Assembly: GCF_000445445.1 (NCBI RefSeq)
Contig: NZ_ASXP01000003.1
Span: 1 to 64,000, forward strand
Source of the DNA: Sporomusa ovata DSM 2662
Lineage (GTDB): Bacteria > Bacillota > Negativicutes > Sporomusales > Sporomusaceae
Direction of reading: 5' to 3'
Length of the DNA stretch: 64,000 bases
The notes below the pieces were generated by a model, which had not been told where the DNA came from, made no database searches, and was given only the letters and a program-made list of their open reading frames with translations. Made by a program: the position numbers and the translations under genes. This document shows, piece after piece, positions 7,572-17,524 of this stretch; position 1 is the first letter of the stretch, and each line of letters begins with the position of its first letter.

Positions 7572-10181
7572 CTAAATTTTTTTCATCAGCAATACTTCAT
7601 TGCCTTGCGCATTATAGATTATTTGATCACAAAACATTTTCATCATCATAATTCCCCGGCCTCGCTCTGACAAGCCCAATTGCTCAAACTTATTGTCTAC
7701 ATCCTTTACGCCTAATGCATTTATCTGTTTAGTGCTAAAACCTGCACCGTTGTCTTTAACTCTTACGACTATTCTGCTGCCTATTCGTTTCAGTTTCACT
7801 TGAATACGTTCACTGACGACCAGACCATTGTTAACGGCCTCATTAATCGCTACCTCAAACAGGACAGCGCATGTTGGCATATGTTGCGCAAGGAACTCGG
7901 CTATTATTCCTTGCGCCTGGTCAAGCTCGGCAGGGTTTTGGATATTGCATATGCTTATTTTTGTATTTTTCTCCACAATTTCGATACAAACAACAGAGTA
8001 ATCATCCATTCGCTCAGACTGACGTGCTAATTTTTTAAACCAGTTTACATACTCCCCAAAGTTTTCCTGTCTACTTACTCCAAATATTTCAAGCAGGTCA
8101 GAGGCGCCATCACTCATCATGCAATATATTTCTCCCGCCTTAAAAGGCATTACCTTTGTCTGTACTTCGGCCTTATCAAACATTCCCATATAACCACTAA
8201 ATACAGGCACAAGTTCACACTTAGCCGGTTGTGCTGCCAAAAAAAAGTGTATCCCGCTAGTGATAACCTTAAGTAAGTAGGAGGTAAAATCAAATTCAAA
8301 ATACATTAACCCGGCAAATGATTCTTCGTATAAGTACAGCAGCATACTTCTATTAATTTGCTGGAAAACCTCTTCATCAATCTCCTTATCGCCAAGCAAC
8401 CGGTCATCTAATAGCATCTTTACTGTAGCCGTCTGGAGTGCGGTAGCCATACCATGACCACTCACATCAACAAGGTAACCACACAGTTTTTGCTGCTTTT
8501 CAAACCACCGATAGTTAATTTGATCCCCGCTGACTGTATTATAGGGCAGAAAGATTGGCATAATGCGTACCTTGTCGCCGCTAAAAGGGTCTGGTAATGA
8601 ATCCTTCTGTACCCGGGCTGCCAACTCAAGTTCGCGCTGGGTTTGCTCATCCCGCTGGCGAAGCTGTTCTTCAATACATTTCTGGTCGGTAATATCGACA
8701 AGTGAAATAGCTCTCTGCTTACAACTGTCTTCACCAGTATGAATGGGATAGGAGCGCAGCAAAGCCCAGCGTATGTCACCGTCTGCTCGTAAAAAGCGAA
8801 ATTCATCACTTGTTGCATCCATAGACCGGTTGTTTTGAATAAAATTATGCCGCACTCTCTCACGATCATCCGGATAAATAATCATATCCACTATTGACTG
8901 AGGATTATCTAAACAACTCTGGATGGAACGCCCTGTTATCCGTTCAAATGCAGGACTAATATACAAAAATTTTTCTTCCTCCATAATCATAAGAACATCG
9001 TTGATATTTTCTGCAACCCGACGGAACCGTTCTTCACTCTCCCACAGCTTCGCCTCGATTCTTTTCTTTTCAGTCACATCAATTAAAACCACTAAATGAG
9101 CCGGTTGCCCCCCTAGCGTTATTTTCGCGGCTTTAACAAGTCCATTGCGAATTTCCCCTGATTTCGCAATAAATTCAATGTCATACGCAGCAGGCTGTTC
9201 TCCCCTGGCGATGTTTACCATGATTTGTTTAACACACATCCTGGAGGTTTTAGTAAGATATGATTTTATATCACTGCCAATAATTGAACTTCGTTCATAG
9301 CCAAATGCCTTCACGCCAACATCATTAATAAATTTGATAATCCCCTTGTGATAAATCAATACAATTTCCGGAGCATTATTAATAATGGCAGAATATCTTT
9401 CCTGACTTTCCTTTAGCTGTCGCTCAAGCCCTTTGCGAGCGGTAATATCCCGGGAAATGCCCAGTAGCCCTGCAATTTTGCCATCATTATCGAAAAACGG
9501 ACTCTTTAACGTCTCAAACTCAATTACAGTCCCATCAACCAAAACCGCTTTCTCTTCGGATTTTGTCATTTTTCCGGTTGCCAGCACTTCCCAATCATGT
9601 TGTAAACAAACTTGCGCTAAATTCGGGTCTCTGATAATATCCAAAACAGTTTTGCCGATAGCTTCTCCCTCTGATACGCCGTACAGCTTTTCAAGTGCAG
9701 CCTTATTACAGCCTAACAATATACTATTGACATCTTTATAAAAGATAAAATCAGGTATGGTATCAATCATGGTTTTCAGAAATTCTTTTTGCCGTTTTAA
9801 TTCTAATTCGAGATTTTTTCTGCACGAAATTCTCCTGGCAAAACCAATGGTACCACTAACCTCACCATCCTCCTCCACTACCGGAACAATATATGTATCA
9901 TACCAGGCATCGCTGCCTGTTGTAGTTTCATAAAATTGATCAGCACTTTGCGGTGTTTTTAACTCCATTACCTTGTTTTCTATTTCATGAAATTGCTGAA
10001 CCATACTTCCCGGAAAAATATCAACATCCCGTTTGCCGATTATTTCAATGCCGTTTTTAATGCCAAATTGCTCAAAAAGCCTATTAATTATAAGGTATTG
10101 TCCGTTCCTGTTTTTCATCCAAGCCAAACTTGGCATATTATCCAGTAATAATTGTATTTGTCCTAACTTTTGAGCTATCAC
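7572..10181 (-). CDS. Multi-PAS sensor with SpoIIE/RsbU-type phosphatase and RsbW-like ATPase domains
   Basis: 869 residues, apparently cytosolic. Four PAS domains occupy roughly residues 1-510 (each with PAS/PAC-type linkers such as IIGKRDVD, AIGKTVLD, GSDIKSYL and DITARKGLE). A PP2C-like phosphatase follows, with SGDQ, DVSGHG, SDGASDL and a late DDYS as metal-binding positions. The last 120 residues form a GHKL ATPase of the anti-sigma type with an N box (NEAVNN), DNGAGF and GRGIMMM. Phosphatase and kinase-like domains that oppose one another in partner switching are therefore on one chain. The GTG start ending at 10181 follows GAGGGAG. The STAS antagonist gene lies immediately upstream and is the obvious substrate. 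The sigma factor or output target is not in the window. Confidence 0.92.
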   Translation of the reverse strand: MIAQKLGQIQLLLDNMPSLAWMKNRNGQYLIINRLFEQFGIKNGIEIIGKRDVDIFPGSMVQQFHEIENKVMELKTPQSADQFYETTTGSDAWYDTYIVPVVEEDGEVSGTIGFARRISCRKNLELELKRQKEFLKTMIDTIPDFIFYKDVNSILLGCNKAALEKLYGVSEGEAIGKTVLDIIRDPNLAQVCLQHDWEVLATGKMTKSEEKAVLVDGTVIEFETLKSPFFDNDGKIAGLLGISRDITARKGLERQLKESQERYSAIINNAPEIVLIYHKGIIKFINDVGVKAFGYERSSIIGSDIKSYLTKTSRMCVKQIMVNIARGEQPAAYDIEFIAKSGEIRNGLVKAAKITLGGQPAHLVVLIDVTEKKRIEAKLWESEERFRRVAENINDVLMIMEEEKFLYISPAFERITGRSIQSCLDNPQSIVDMIIYPDDRERVRHNFIQNNRSMDATSDEFRFLRADGDIRWALLRSYPIHTGEDSCKQRAISLVDITDQKCIEEQLRQRDEQTQRELELAARVQKDSLPDPFSGDKVRIMPIFLPYNTVSGDQINYRWFEKQQKLCGYLVDVSGHGMATALQTATVKMLLDDRLLGDKEIDEEVFQQINRSMLLYLYEESFAGLMYFEFDFTSYLLKVITSGIHFFLAAQPAKCELVPVFSGYMGMFDKAEVQTKVMPFKAGEIYCMMSDGASDLLEIFGVSRQENFGEYVNWFKKLARQSERMDDYSVVCIEIVEKNTKISICNIQNPAELDQAQGIIAEFLAQHMPTCAVLFEVAINEAVNNGLVVSERIQVKLKRIGSRIVVRVKDNGAGFSTKQINALGVKDVDNKFEQLGLSERGRGIMMMKMFCDQIIYNAQGNEVLLMKKI

Positions 10182-10234
10182 AACATGATCTCTCCCTCAA
10201 TCAAACTAAGAACAAGCAATCTTCGAATAAGTTT

Positions 10235-10272
10235 GGCTCTAGACTGAATTTCCTATCTTTCAGCCTAGAGCC
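10235..10272 (-). terminator. Inverted repeat between STAS and phosphatase genes
   Basis: GGCTCTAGACTGAA and TTCAGCCTAGAGCC pair over 13 of 14 bases. On the minus strand there is only a weak T-tract, so it may be an attenuator or mRNA-stabilising stem rather than a full terminator. Confidence 0.5.
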
Positions 10273-10317
10273 TTCTTACTGTTTCTATTAATTTAATGGC
10301 TAACAAACTACTCTACC

Positions 10318-10620
10318 TTACTCGATATGTAAAACCTTATCAAGCCTTGTCCGTTTTAATATCTCAGCCGCCATCCCCTGAACACCCTTCAATACAAGCT
10401 TACCATTCTTATCCAGAGTACGTTTGTGAACCGTTACTAACACCCCCAAACCAGAGCTATCAATATACTCCAGCCGCGAAAGCTCCATACTAATATCGGT
10501 AACGCCACCTTCGATTGCTGCTAGAAGTTCATCCCGGATTATTCCCGCATCATGTGCATATATTTTTCCATCTAAAGATACACTAGCATGATTACCGTTA
10601 ATTGTAAGCATATGTTTCAT
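10318..10620 (-). CDS. STAS domain anti-sigma factor antagonist
   Basis: 100 residues with the anti-anti-sigma signature YIDSSGLGVLV near residues 52-62; the second Ser of DSSG is the usual phosphorylation site in SpoIIAA/RsbV proteins. It would be dephosphorylated by the PP2C domain and phosphorylated by the GHKL domain of the adjacent protein at 7572, so that it releases or binds a sigma factor or other partner. CAGGAGG precedes the ATG ending at 10620. Gene order on the minus strand is chemoreceptor, STAS, phosphatase. Confidence 0.93.
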   Translation of the reverse strand: MKHMLTINGNHASVSLDGKIYAHDAGIIRDELLAAIEGGVTDISMELSRLEYIDSSGLGVLVTVHKRTLDKNGKLVLKGVQGMAAEILKRTRLDKVLHIE

Positions 10621-10646
10621 TTTTCAACCTCCTGTCGTCTATAATA

Positions 10647-12338
10647 TTAAACTTTGAATTTGTTAATCAGATTTTGTAACTTTTGCGCCATCGCACTGGT
10701 CTGCTCGGAGCTAGCTGCAATTGTTTCAATAGTTGCGCTGGTTTCTTCCGTAGCGGCCGAAACCTGTTGGGCATCCCGTTCGGTTCGTTCAATGTCTTCC
10801 GCCACAGCCTCAATTAATTTGACAATCTTGTCAGATGAGGCAATTTCATCATCCGTAACCTTGGCAATTCCATCGATATCATTTACTGTTTCCGCAACAG
10901 CCATTAATATATTTTCAAGTGACTTATCTGCCTTATCAACCGACTCAACGCCTGTTTCCACCTCAGCCAGACTGTGTTTCATAGCTACTACCGCGCTATC
11001 TGTATTTTCGATAACCTTACTAATCAACTGGGTAATATTATCTGCTTCCGTATTGGATTGTTCGGCCAGTTTTCTGACCTCGTCAGCCACAACAGCAAAT
11101 CCCCTGCCTGCTTCACCGGCCCGGGCAGCCTCAATCGCAGCATTGAGCGCTAAAAGATTCGTTTGATTGGCAATTCCAGTAATTGCCTCACTTATCATTC
11201 CAATGCGCTGAGAATATTCATTTAAAAGAGCAATTACTTTTTCTGCTTCCCTTGTCTTGGTATGAATCGTGTTCATACTTTGTTTTACCTCAGTAACAAC
11301 AGTTTTTCCACCCCTAGCCGCCTCCACCGTAATCTGGGAATTAGTCGTAGCTGATCCAGCCTTATCTTTGGCAATTTGGATCAAGGAAGATAGTTGTATC
11401 AAAATTTGGGCCGTATCTGTACTGGAAGCTGAAGCATCCTGCATTGATTGCGCTACATCCTGAACCTCTTCCGCAATACTAACTGACGCCATGGATACCT
11501 CATTTGCCGATGCAGCCATTTCCTCTGATGCTGCAGCTAATTCAATCGCGCTGCTTTTCACCGCCCTGATGACCTCAAGCTGGGCGGTAAGCATAGTGTT
11601 AAAGGAATGACATAACTGTCCAATTTCATCTTGCGATCTTACAGCTGCGGTTACTAGCAGATTACCATTACTGGCCTCCTCCATCAAGTTCCGCAACTCG
11701 TGTATTGGTCTGGTAATCTTACGGGCGGCTAGTAGGCCAATAATAATCCCGACAAGGATTGCCACACCTGCGGCCGTAATTGCCACTACTTTGCTGTGCT
11801 TCGCATTGCTCACCGTAGTCGTAATCGCTTGCTCAATGCTGTCTTTTTGCACTTTTTCAGCTTCTTTAATCTTAGCAAGAAGTTCATTGGCTGCCGGCGC
11901 TAATTCAGTAACAAAACCTTGCATAGCAGCCTCTTTTTTTCCCTGCTTAATAAAGGCTATAACTTTTTTCTCGGCCACCTCTGAATACTTGTCATCCAGG
12001 ATTTTGACTTCGGTTAGCAAACGTCGTACCACCTCTGTCTGCGCTTGATTGATCATTTCCTCTTCCAGGCTGCCATTGGCTGCGGTCACTCGCCTGAATT
12101 CGACTAGATAGCGCTCGTCCCCATAGATAAAATAGGCCCGCGCATTGGCGGTTTTGGCCATGGCATTAAATGCAATCTCATTGACTTTCTCCAATTGGGG
12201 AATATCCTGATTGCCTAAAGCATTAATTTTCTGCTCAGTTTCACCACTTAACTGAATAGTATAGATAAATCCGGCACCTGCAACTAAAATAACTATAAAA
12301 AAATAGCCTATCATTTTTTTTGCTAATGTTATATTCAT
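10647..12338 (-). CDS. Methyl-accepting chemotaxis protein (4HB sensor)
   Basis: 563 residues. One transmembrane helix near residues 8-27, a periplasmic four-helix-bundle sensor domain, a second transmembrane helix around 185-205, a HAMP domain (KITRPIHELRNLMEEA), then the long signalling coiled coil with the conserved hairpin GIANQTNLLALNAAIEAARA followed by GEAGRGFAVVADEVRKLAEQS. It would signal to CheA/CheW. The ligand is unknown. The STAS gene starts only 27 bp downstream, so the chemoreceptor, STAS protein and phosphatase may form one signalling operon. No CheR-binding pentapeptide is visible at the C terminus, which ends in INKFKV. Confidence 0.95.
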   Translation of the reverse strand: MNITLAKKMIGYFFIVILVAGAGFIYTIQLSGETEQKINALGNQDIPQLEKVNEIAFNAMAKTANARAYFIYGDERYLVEFRRVTAANGSLEEEMINQAQTEVVRRLLTEVKILDDKYSEVAEKKVIAFIKQGKKEAAMQGFVTELAPAANELLAKIKEAEKVQKDSIEQAITTTVSNAKHSKVVAITAAGVAILVGIIIGLLAARKITRPIHELRNLMEEASNGNLLVTAAVRSQDEIGQLCHSFNTMLTAQLEVIRAVKSSAIELAAASEEMAASANEVSMASVSIAEEVQDVAQSMQDASASSTDTAQILIQLSSLIQIAKDKAGSATTNSQITVEAARGGKTVVTEVKQSMNTIHTKTREAEKVIALLNEYSQRIGMISEAITGIANQTNLLALNAAIEAARAGEAGRGFAVVADEVRKLAEQSNTEADNITQLISKVIENTDSAVVAMKHSLAEVETGVESVDKADKSLENILMAVAETVNDIDGIAKVTDDEIASSDKIVKLIEAVAEDIERTERDAQQVSAATEETSATIETIAASSEQTSAMAQKLQNLINKFKV

Positions 12339-12555
12339 TGCTTTTCTGATTCCCTAGTGAAATCAGTCCCCCCCTATTTAGCATGATTACAATTATAAAT
12401 TATACCACTCATTTCATTAGTAAACTAGTTTTTGTTATATTTTGTAAAAAATTTCATTAAACCATTGTTGCTATACTTCCGCTTAATGCTCTGTTGTTTC
12501 ATAAACTTCATTTGGAATAACAGCCTTCTCCGTTACACCAAGAAAATTAAATATC

Positions 12556-13623
12556 TTACTGTGGTGCAACGACAATCTTTACTGGTAAGTTCGATGCACC
12601 TGGCGGGCTAAAAGTAAACGACAGTGGATCACCGCTTTCAAAAGTACCTAAGAATGCAAAATCCTGCTGTTTATGATTCCCAACGAAATACAACCTATCG
12701 CGTGGTATTGCCAGCGGACTCCAATATACCTCAGGATGGTTTATTTTTATAGCACCGGCGTAATGCCCAGCTATCGGCACAAGATAACATGCAATTCTAC
12801 TGCCCTTTTTAGAAGGCAGCAGCACTTGATAGACGACGCCATAGTTTCCATAATTGACAACCTGGCTGCCATCAGTAGCATCATAACCCTGCAAGTAAGC
12901 ATCTATCCGATTGTCTGCTAAGGTTATACCTATTGCCCCATCATGAACCGGATCATATTCATCAAGCGGAGAAATTTCCCGGTTGGCTCCCTCAAATGTT
13001 CCTCGCAAATGGCATTGATCTGCCGGTAGTACCTTCAAGGTTTTGGAAAAATTCACACTATCTTCATCAACGGGTAGCATCACGACTTTCACATTGACCG
13101 GGCCATCGACTGAAAAATCATAAATACCATTAATCAGCATATCTGGCATCATCATGGATTCTATATCTGTTGCTAATTGCTTCACGCCCCCTGGGGGAAT
13201 ATTGATCTGGTAAGAGGCACTATTGTTTTCAGAAAAATATTGTGTCTGTGCTTCCTTTCCTACCGCCATCCAGTTGTATCCCGGTCCACCAATGCTAGCT
13301 TGACTGACAGTAACATACGCTGCTTTTTTTCCCTTATTTTCTAATAGTACTGCCATTTTTTTAACATCACTTGATGCGTTCACATGGTAGAAGAATAAAC
13401 GCACCTTTCCTTCTACCATGTCTTGATACAAAATACCATCATGTTCAACCATCTCCGGACTATCTGAGAATAGAAGTTTCCCTCCTAATGAACTACTTCT
13501 CACTTCCAACTCTGGAAGATTATCAACATCTAAACCACTAGGTCCTAAGGCGGCAAATGTAGCCCCACCTCCCCAGTTTCCGATCACCATCATAACCAAA
13601 ATCAGCATCAGTACTTGTTTCAT
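12556..13623 (-). CDS. Secreted protein of unknown function
   Basis: 355 residues starting at the ATG ending at 13623 (GGGGGGAC upstream). An N-terminal signal peptide is clear: MKQVLMLILVMM followed by a small-residue region ending near GGGATFAA. The mature part is rich in beta-strand-like hydrophobic/polar alternation and contains many Pro, Gly and Asp; no catalytic motif is recognised. Phrases such as VRLFFYHVNASSDVKKMAV and AVLLENKGKKAAYVTVS suggest a beta-sandwich surface protein, but this is only impression. It has no operon partner: the chemoreceptor gene downstream is over 200 bp away, and a bidirectional terminator lies upstream. Confidence 0.75.
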   Translation of the reverse strand: MKQVLMLILVMMVIGNWGGGATFAALGPSGLDVDNLPELEVRSSSLGGKLLFSDSPEMVEHDGILYQDMVEGKVRLFFYHVNASSDVKKMAVLLENKGKKAAYVTVSQASIGGPGYNWMAVGKEAQTQYFSENNSASYQINIPPGGVKQLATDIESMMMPDMLINGIYDFSVDGPVNVKVVMLPVDEDSVNFSKTLKVLPADQCHLRGTFEGANREISPLDEYDPVHDGAIGITLADNRIDAYLQGYDATDGSQVVNYGNYGVVYQVLLPSKKGSRIACYLVPIAGHYAGAIKINHPEVYWSPLAIPRDRLYFVGNHKQQDFAFLGTFESGDPLSFTFSPPGASNLPVKIVVAPQ

Positions 13624-13737
13624 AGTGTCCCCCCACACGGATAAGTTAATAAAAAAATAAACAACTCCTCTAAATTCTGCTAAACTATGAAATGTCCTGC
13701 AATAATTTGTATTTTTTAGTCAGCTAAGAAGATATAA

Positions 13738-13790
13738 AAAAAACCGCGATTTTCCTACCCATATCTGGATGATCGCGGTTTTACTATTTC
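13738..13790. terminator. Bidirectional terminator-like hairpin
   Basis: AAACCGCGAT (13741-13750) pairs with GATCGCGGTTT (13771-13781), with A/T runs on both sides. It would end transcripts from the HD-GYP gene side or block read-through into the secreted protein gene. Confidence 0.7.
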
Positions 13791-13819
13791 AATTTTCAAA
13801 ACATTGTCCCTATCAGAGG

Positions 13820-13925
13820 CTGTTAGAAAATACCCCTCTTTGCTGTTGAGCCTTTCAGCATAGAAACCGGGTATGCCCTTGCTGTTCGACTTTTAGGTGT
13901 TTAACACCGGGGTATTTTATAACAG
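13820..13925 (+). repeat. MITE-like palindromic repeat, copy 1
   Basis: A 106-bp unit with terminal inverted repeats: CTGTTAGAAAATACCCC at the left and its near-complement GGGGTATTTTATAACAG at the right (16 of 17 match). The interior holds a small GGTGTTTAACACC hairpin. A second copy, about 85 percent identical by eye, lies inverted at 21282-21381. No ORF inside, so it is a non-autonomous repeat. Confidence 0.85.
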
Positions 13926-13969
13926 TTTAAAGAATAGTAAGGAAAGTGTGTTTTTTGAAACACACTCTA

Positions 13970-15112
13970 TCAAACATTTTTCCCTTTTATATAATTAGTG
14001 GGAATATATTCCGTATAGGCCTGAACGTGACCGGCATTTATCTCGTCAAAATCCACGATGAAGACTTCCGGGTTTTTCTCCAAATCAAGTTCAATAAGCT
14101 TGTTGACTTCGCTACCATCCTCGCTGGAGATAATACGAACCACAGGAGTATTTTTACTTTTTATGCCAACTCCTAGAATCAGGGCACTTTGCCGGTTATT
14201 AAGCCGCACCGTTTTGCCCATGGGATAGATAGCCACATTTTGGTTAAATTTATCGACAAGCTCCGGGTTAAAATATTCTCCTGCCGCTTTGTTCAAAATA
14301 GCAGCCGCATAATACACAGGCGTAGGACGGCGATGCGGCATTCCCGCAATCAACCGGTCATACACATCGGCAATACTAATAATCTGCGCATACTCGGAAA
14401 TGGCTTCCCCCGTAAGCCCCATAGGATAACCGCTGCCATTCCAGCGTTCATGGTGTTGAAAACAAGCATTGACAATATCAATAGATAAGTTTTCATTTTG
14501 CCGCAAAATCTCTAATGAGTAAAAAGGGTGCTGCTTGTATTCCTCCATGCCTTCATTAGTTAAATAGTTAGGATACTGCAGCGCCAGGTTCCGGGAAAAT
14601 TTAACCTTGCCAACATCGTGAAACATAGCCGCCAAACCCAATTCATACAGCTGCTTATTATCATATCCTTTGGCAAGACCAGTCATGACCGACAATATAC
14701 ACGTATTTACCGCATGCGAAAACATATATTCTTCCTTACGGCGCATATCCAAAAGATGAATCATGTTTTCCGGCTTCTGGTCAAGCTGGTTGACCAAGTC
14801 GCTGACAATGTTTTTTATTCGATCAAGCTTTACCCCTTTGCCGAGACGAAAGTGGTTAATAACCTCTCGCGCAGCTGTCATTGCCTGCTGCCGCTGTTTG
14901 GGGTCATCGCGGTCTGCTTCTATTTCCTTAGCCATCTCTGGGATCTGGGGATCTCCAACAAACAAAGATATAATCCCTTTATCACGAAGATACTGAATAT
15001 ATCTTTCTTTTATTTCTATGCCCTCATGCAATAAAACGGTACCATCGGCTGCCATGAGCGGCTTTGATAAATACATACCTGGCTGTATTTCATCTAATGA
15101 TATGCTCTGCAT
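13970..15112 (-). CDS. HD-GYP domain phosphodiesterase/regulator
   Basis: 380 residues. The N-terminal 110 residues resemble the DUF3391-like region that often precedes HD-GYP (QPGMYLSKPLMAADGTVLL), followed by an HD-GYP domain with the metal-binding HDVGK, the HHERWNGSGYP signature and YDRLIAGMPHR. HD-GYP proteins hydrolyse cyclic di-GMP. The start is the ATG ending at 15112, preceded by AGAGGTGG; a much longer frame upstream lacks a site and begins in an AT-rich repeat. The C-terminal 80 residues form a beta-rich tail typical of the family. It is a single gene, probably a c-di-GMP output partner for motility or sporulation. Confidence 0.93.
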   Translation of the reverse strand: MQSISLDEIQPGMYLSKPLMAADGTVLLHEGIEIKERYIQYLRDKGIISLFVGDPQIPEMAKEIEADRDDPKQRQQAMTAAREVINHFRLGKGVKLDRIKNIVSDLVNQLDQKPENMIHLLDMRRKEEYMFSHAVNTCILSVMTGLAKGYDNKQLYELGLAAMFHDVGKVKFSRNLALQYPNYLTNEGMEEYKQHPFYSLEILRQNENLSIDIVNACFQHHERWNGSGYPMGLTGEAISEYAQIISIADVYDRLIAGMPHRRPTPVYYAAAILNKAAGEYFNPELVDKFNQNVAIYPMGKTVRLNNRQSALILGVGIKSKNTPVVRIISSEDGSEVNKLIELDLEKNPEVFIVDFDEINAGHVQAYTEYIPTNYIKGKNV

Positions 15113-15352
15113 AGAACCACCTCTTACAAAAAGTATATATTGCCACCCTATATATATATATATCGAGAATAGTGACAAAATACTTAAAGCTGAATGGCCA
15201 AACAAAATTCGACAAGCCACAGTACTAAATTTCTATTTTATCCTATACTATATATAACAAAACGTAATGTCAACGATGAATTAATTATCTACCAATTTTC
15301 CAAAGGAAAAGCAGAAATAGAAAGTTGCCTCTGAGGTTAGTGTCTAGTTATC

Positions 15353-17521
15353 TTATTTTATTTGCTCCGCAATAATTTCAGCTACATGCTTAATTTTAAT
15401 ATTCGGCGCTTGTTTATCCAAGCCACCTTGGATTTGCATCATACAGGCAGGACAACCCACAGCAATTACATCAGCGCCGCACTCTTTAATAGTATCAATT
15501 TTTTTCTTCAATATTGGCATAGAAAGTTCAGCATATTTAATACCAAAAGCACCGGCCATTCCACAACATTTATCGCTGTCTTGCATTTCAACAAACTCAT
15601 AACCTGGGGCCGAAGCTAGTAATTTTCTTGGTTCAGTGTAGATAGTAAGGCCACGTTTCATATGGCAGGAATCATGATAAGTGATTTTCTGTCCGCCAAC
15701 CGTTTTTTTAAGCCGACCAAGCTTATCGTATTCACTTGCCACAAAGCTTGTAAACTCGCGAACACTATGAGCTAATTTCGCAATTCGCTTGCTCCACTCC
15801 GGATCATCTTTAAATAATTCGACATAGGCAAGATGCCAGGTTTCAGCACATGTTGGGCAAGCAAACATAATATAATCAGCTTTGGCTTCTTCAAAAGCAA
15901 GAATATTCTGTTTGGCAATTTTTCTGGCCGTTTCTAGATCACCCATACCAATTACCGGCTTACCACAGCAACTTTGAGCTTCAGGAAATACCATTTCCAG
16001 ATTGAGATCCTGTAAGACTTTATAAACAGATTCGCCAATTTCCGGGAAAACAAAATCAATATTACAACCGCTGAAGAAGGCTATCCGCTTTTTAGGCTTT
16101 TTCACTTGTTTTGTAACCATTTTCACCCGATCTCTGAAAGGTGTATCCGCAACAGCAGGCAAGCTGCGATCTTTTGCTAATCCGGCAAAGAATAAAGGCA
16201 AGTGTCTGATTAATCGTCCGGTTGTAAACGGTTTTTGCCCAATAGAAGCCAAACGCAATAAATTATGGAATACCTTGCGGTTAGCAAGAACATTTTCAAA
16301 AACTGCTTTTACACCAAATGGCAGTCCTTCTTGCTCAACAGTTTTAGCACGCAAGTACTCAATTAAGCCTGGAATATCAATTTTCCCAGGACAGATTTCA
16401 GTACAACGGCGGCAGCCAATGCACATTTCGTTAATTTGTTTAAAATCATTCATGCCATTCAATAAAGCAGTTAAAATAGCTCCAATTCCACCCGCATAAA
16501 TATGACCGTAAACATGTCCCCCAACTAAAGTATAAACTGGACAAACATTTAAACAAGATGCACACCGAACACACTGATAGATTTGTTTGAGCTTATCCTC
16601 TTTTGCAGCTCTCAGCCGTCCATTATCAAAAAGAATGACATAAAGTTCCTTCTCTTGTTCCACCCATTGTCCATCTTTCTTTACCAGGGCAGGCGCAGGT
16701 CCGGAAATCATACTCATGTAACTCGTCATCAGCTGACCGGTAGCATTTCTAGGTAATGTACTTAGAATGGGGACAGCATCTTTAATTGTCGGAATTAGTT
16801 TTTCATAACCAATGATAACAACTTGAATAGGTGGTAATGTGGCAACTAAACGAGCATTTCCCTCATTGGTTACTAAACCGATGGCACCATTTTCCGCAAT
16901 ACCAAAGTTGGCTCCGGTGATACCCATATCCGCTAGCAGAAATTCATCGCGCAATGTAACTCTGGCTTCTTGAACCATCAGGGCAATATCAGGCTCAACA
17001 TCCTTATGCAGTTCTTGCGAAAAGTATTTGGCCACTTGGTTACGATCCAAATGAATGGCAGGCATAACCATATGCGAAGGTTTATGACCAGCGATAGAAA
17101 TAATCCATTCCCCTAAATCTGTTTCTTTTACATAGAGACCTTTTTCCTCCAAGAAATGGTTTAGATGAATTTCTTCTGTGGCCATTGACTTAGATTTTGC
17201 AATCCGTTTAACACCCTTTTCCTGGCATAAATTATATAGATATTGCTTGAGAGCCTCTCCGTCTTTGGCCCGGAAAACTTTACCGCCGCGCGCAGTCACT
17301 TGTGCTTCAAATTGGTCAGCAATTTCCTCAATTCTTTCTACCGTGTCTCTTTTCATATCCCGCACGGAATTACGCAAAGCATCAATATCATCTACATTTT
17401 CATAGGCCTTGGCACGAGCAATAGGATATGCCGCGGCAAATCGGTTTAAAGCACCGCGTAAAGTTTCATCCATTAACTTTTCATTAATCTCTTGTTTTAA
17501 GTTGCGGTTAGAACTTGTCAC
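15353..17521 (-). CDS. Fused LutB-LutA lactate oxidation iron-sulfur protein
   Basis: 722 residues joining two proteins that are separate in Bacillus. Residues 1-300 form a LUD domain; then two [4Fe-4S] binding motifs follow, Cys 317/320/323/327 and Cys 367/370/373/377, as in LutB/LldF. Residues 478-700 hold two CCG domains as in LutA/LldE, with CCG at 518-520 and 652-654 and the CPTC and CPAC motifs. Together with LutC it would oxidise L-lactate to pyruvate. It begins 3 bp after lutC ends, so the two are one operon. The locus faces a lactate permease gene across a shared control region. Fusion of LutB and LutA is seen in some anaerobes; here no frameshift separates them. Confidence 0.92.
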   Translation of the reverse strand: MTSSNRNLKQEINEKLMDETLRGALNRFAAAYPIARAKAYENVDDIDALRNSVRDMKRDTVERIEEIADQFEAQVTARGGKVFRAKDGEALKQYLYNLCQEKGVKRIAKSKSMATEEIHLNHFLEEKGLYVKETDLGEWIISIAGHKPSHMVMPAIHLDRNQVAKYFSQELHKDVEPDIALMVQEARVTLRDEFLLADMGITGANFGIAENGAIGLVTNEGNARLVATLPPIQVVIIGYEKLIPTIKDAVPILSTLPRNATGQLMTSYMSMISGPAPALVKKDGQWVEQEKELYVILFDNGRLRAAKEDKLKQIYQCVRCASCLNVCPVYTLVGGHVYGHIYAGGIGAILTALLNGMNDFKQINEMCIGCRRCTEICPGKIDIPGLIEYLRAKTVEQEGLPFGVKAVFENVLANRKVFHNLLRLASIGQKPFTTGRLIRHLPLFFAGLAKDRSLPAVADTPFRDRVKMVTKQVKKPKKRIAFFSGCNIDFVFPEIGESVYKVLQDLNLEMVFPEAQSCCGKPVIGMGDLETARKIAKQNILAFEEAKADYIMFACPTCAETWHLAYVELFKDDPEWSKRIAKLAHSVREFTSFVASEYDKLGRLKKTVGGQKITYHDSCHMKRGLTIYTEPRKLLASAPGYEFVEMQDSDKCCGMAGAFGIKYAELSMPILKKKIDTIKECGADVIAVGCPACMMQIQGGLDKQAPNIKIKHVAEIIAEQIK

Positions 17522-17524
17522 TAT

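Noticed and set aside
8462..8869. Long minus-strand frame within the PAS phosphatase gene
   Set aside because: It is an alternative frame of a strongly supported gene, has no ribosome binding site and no protein-like motif.
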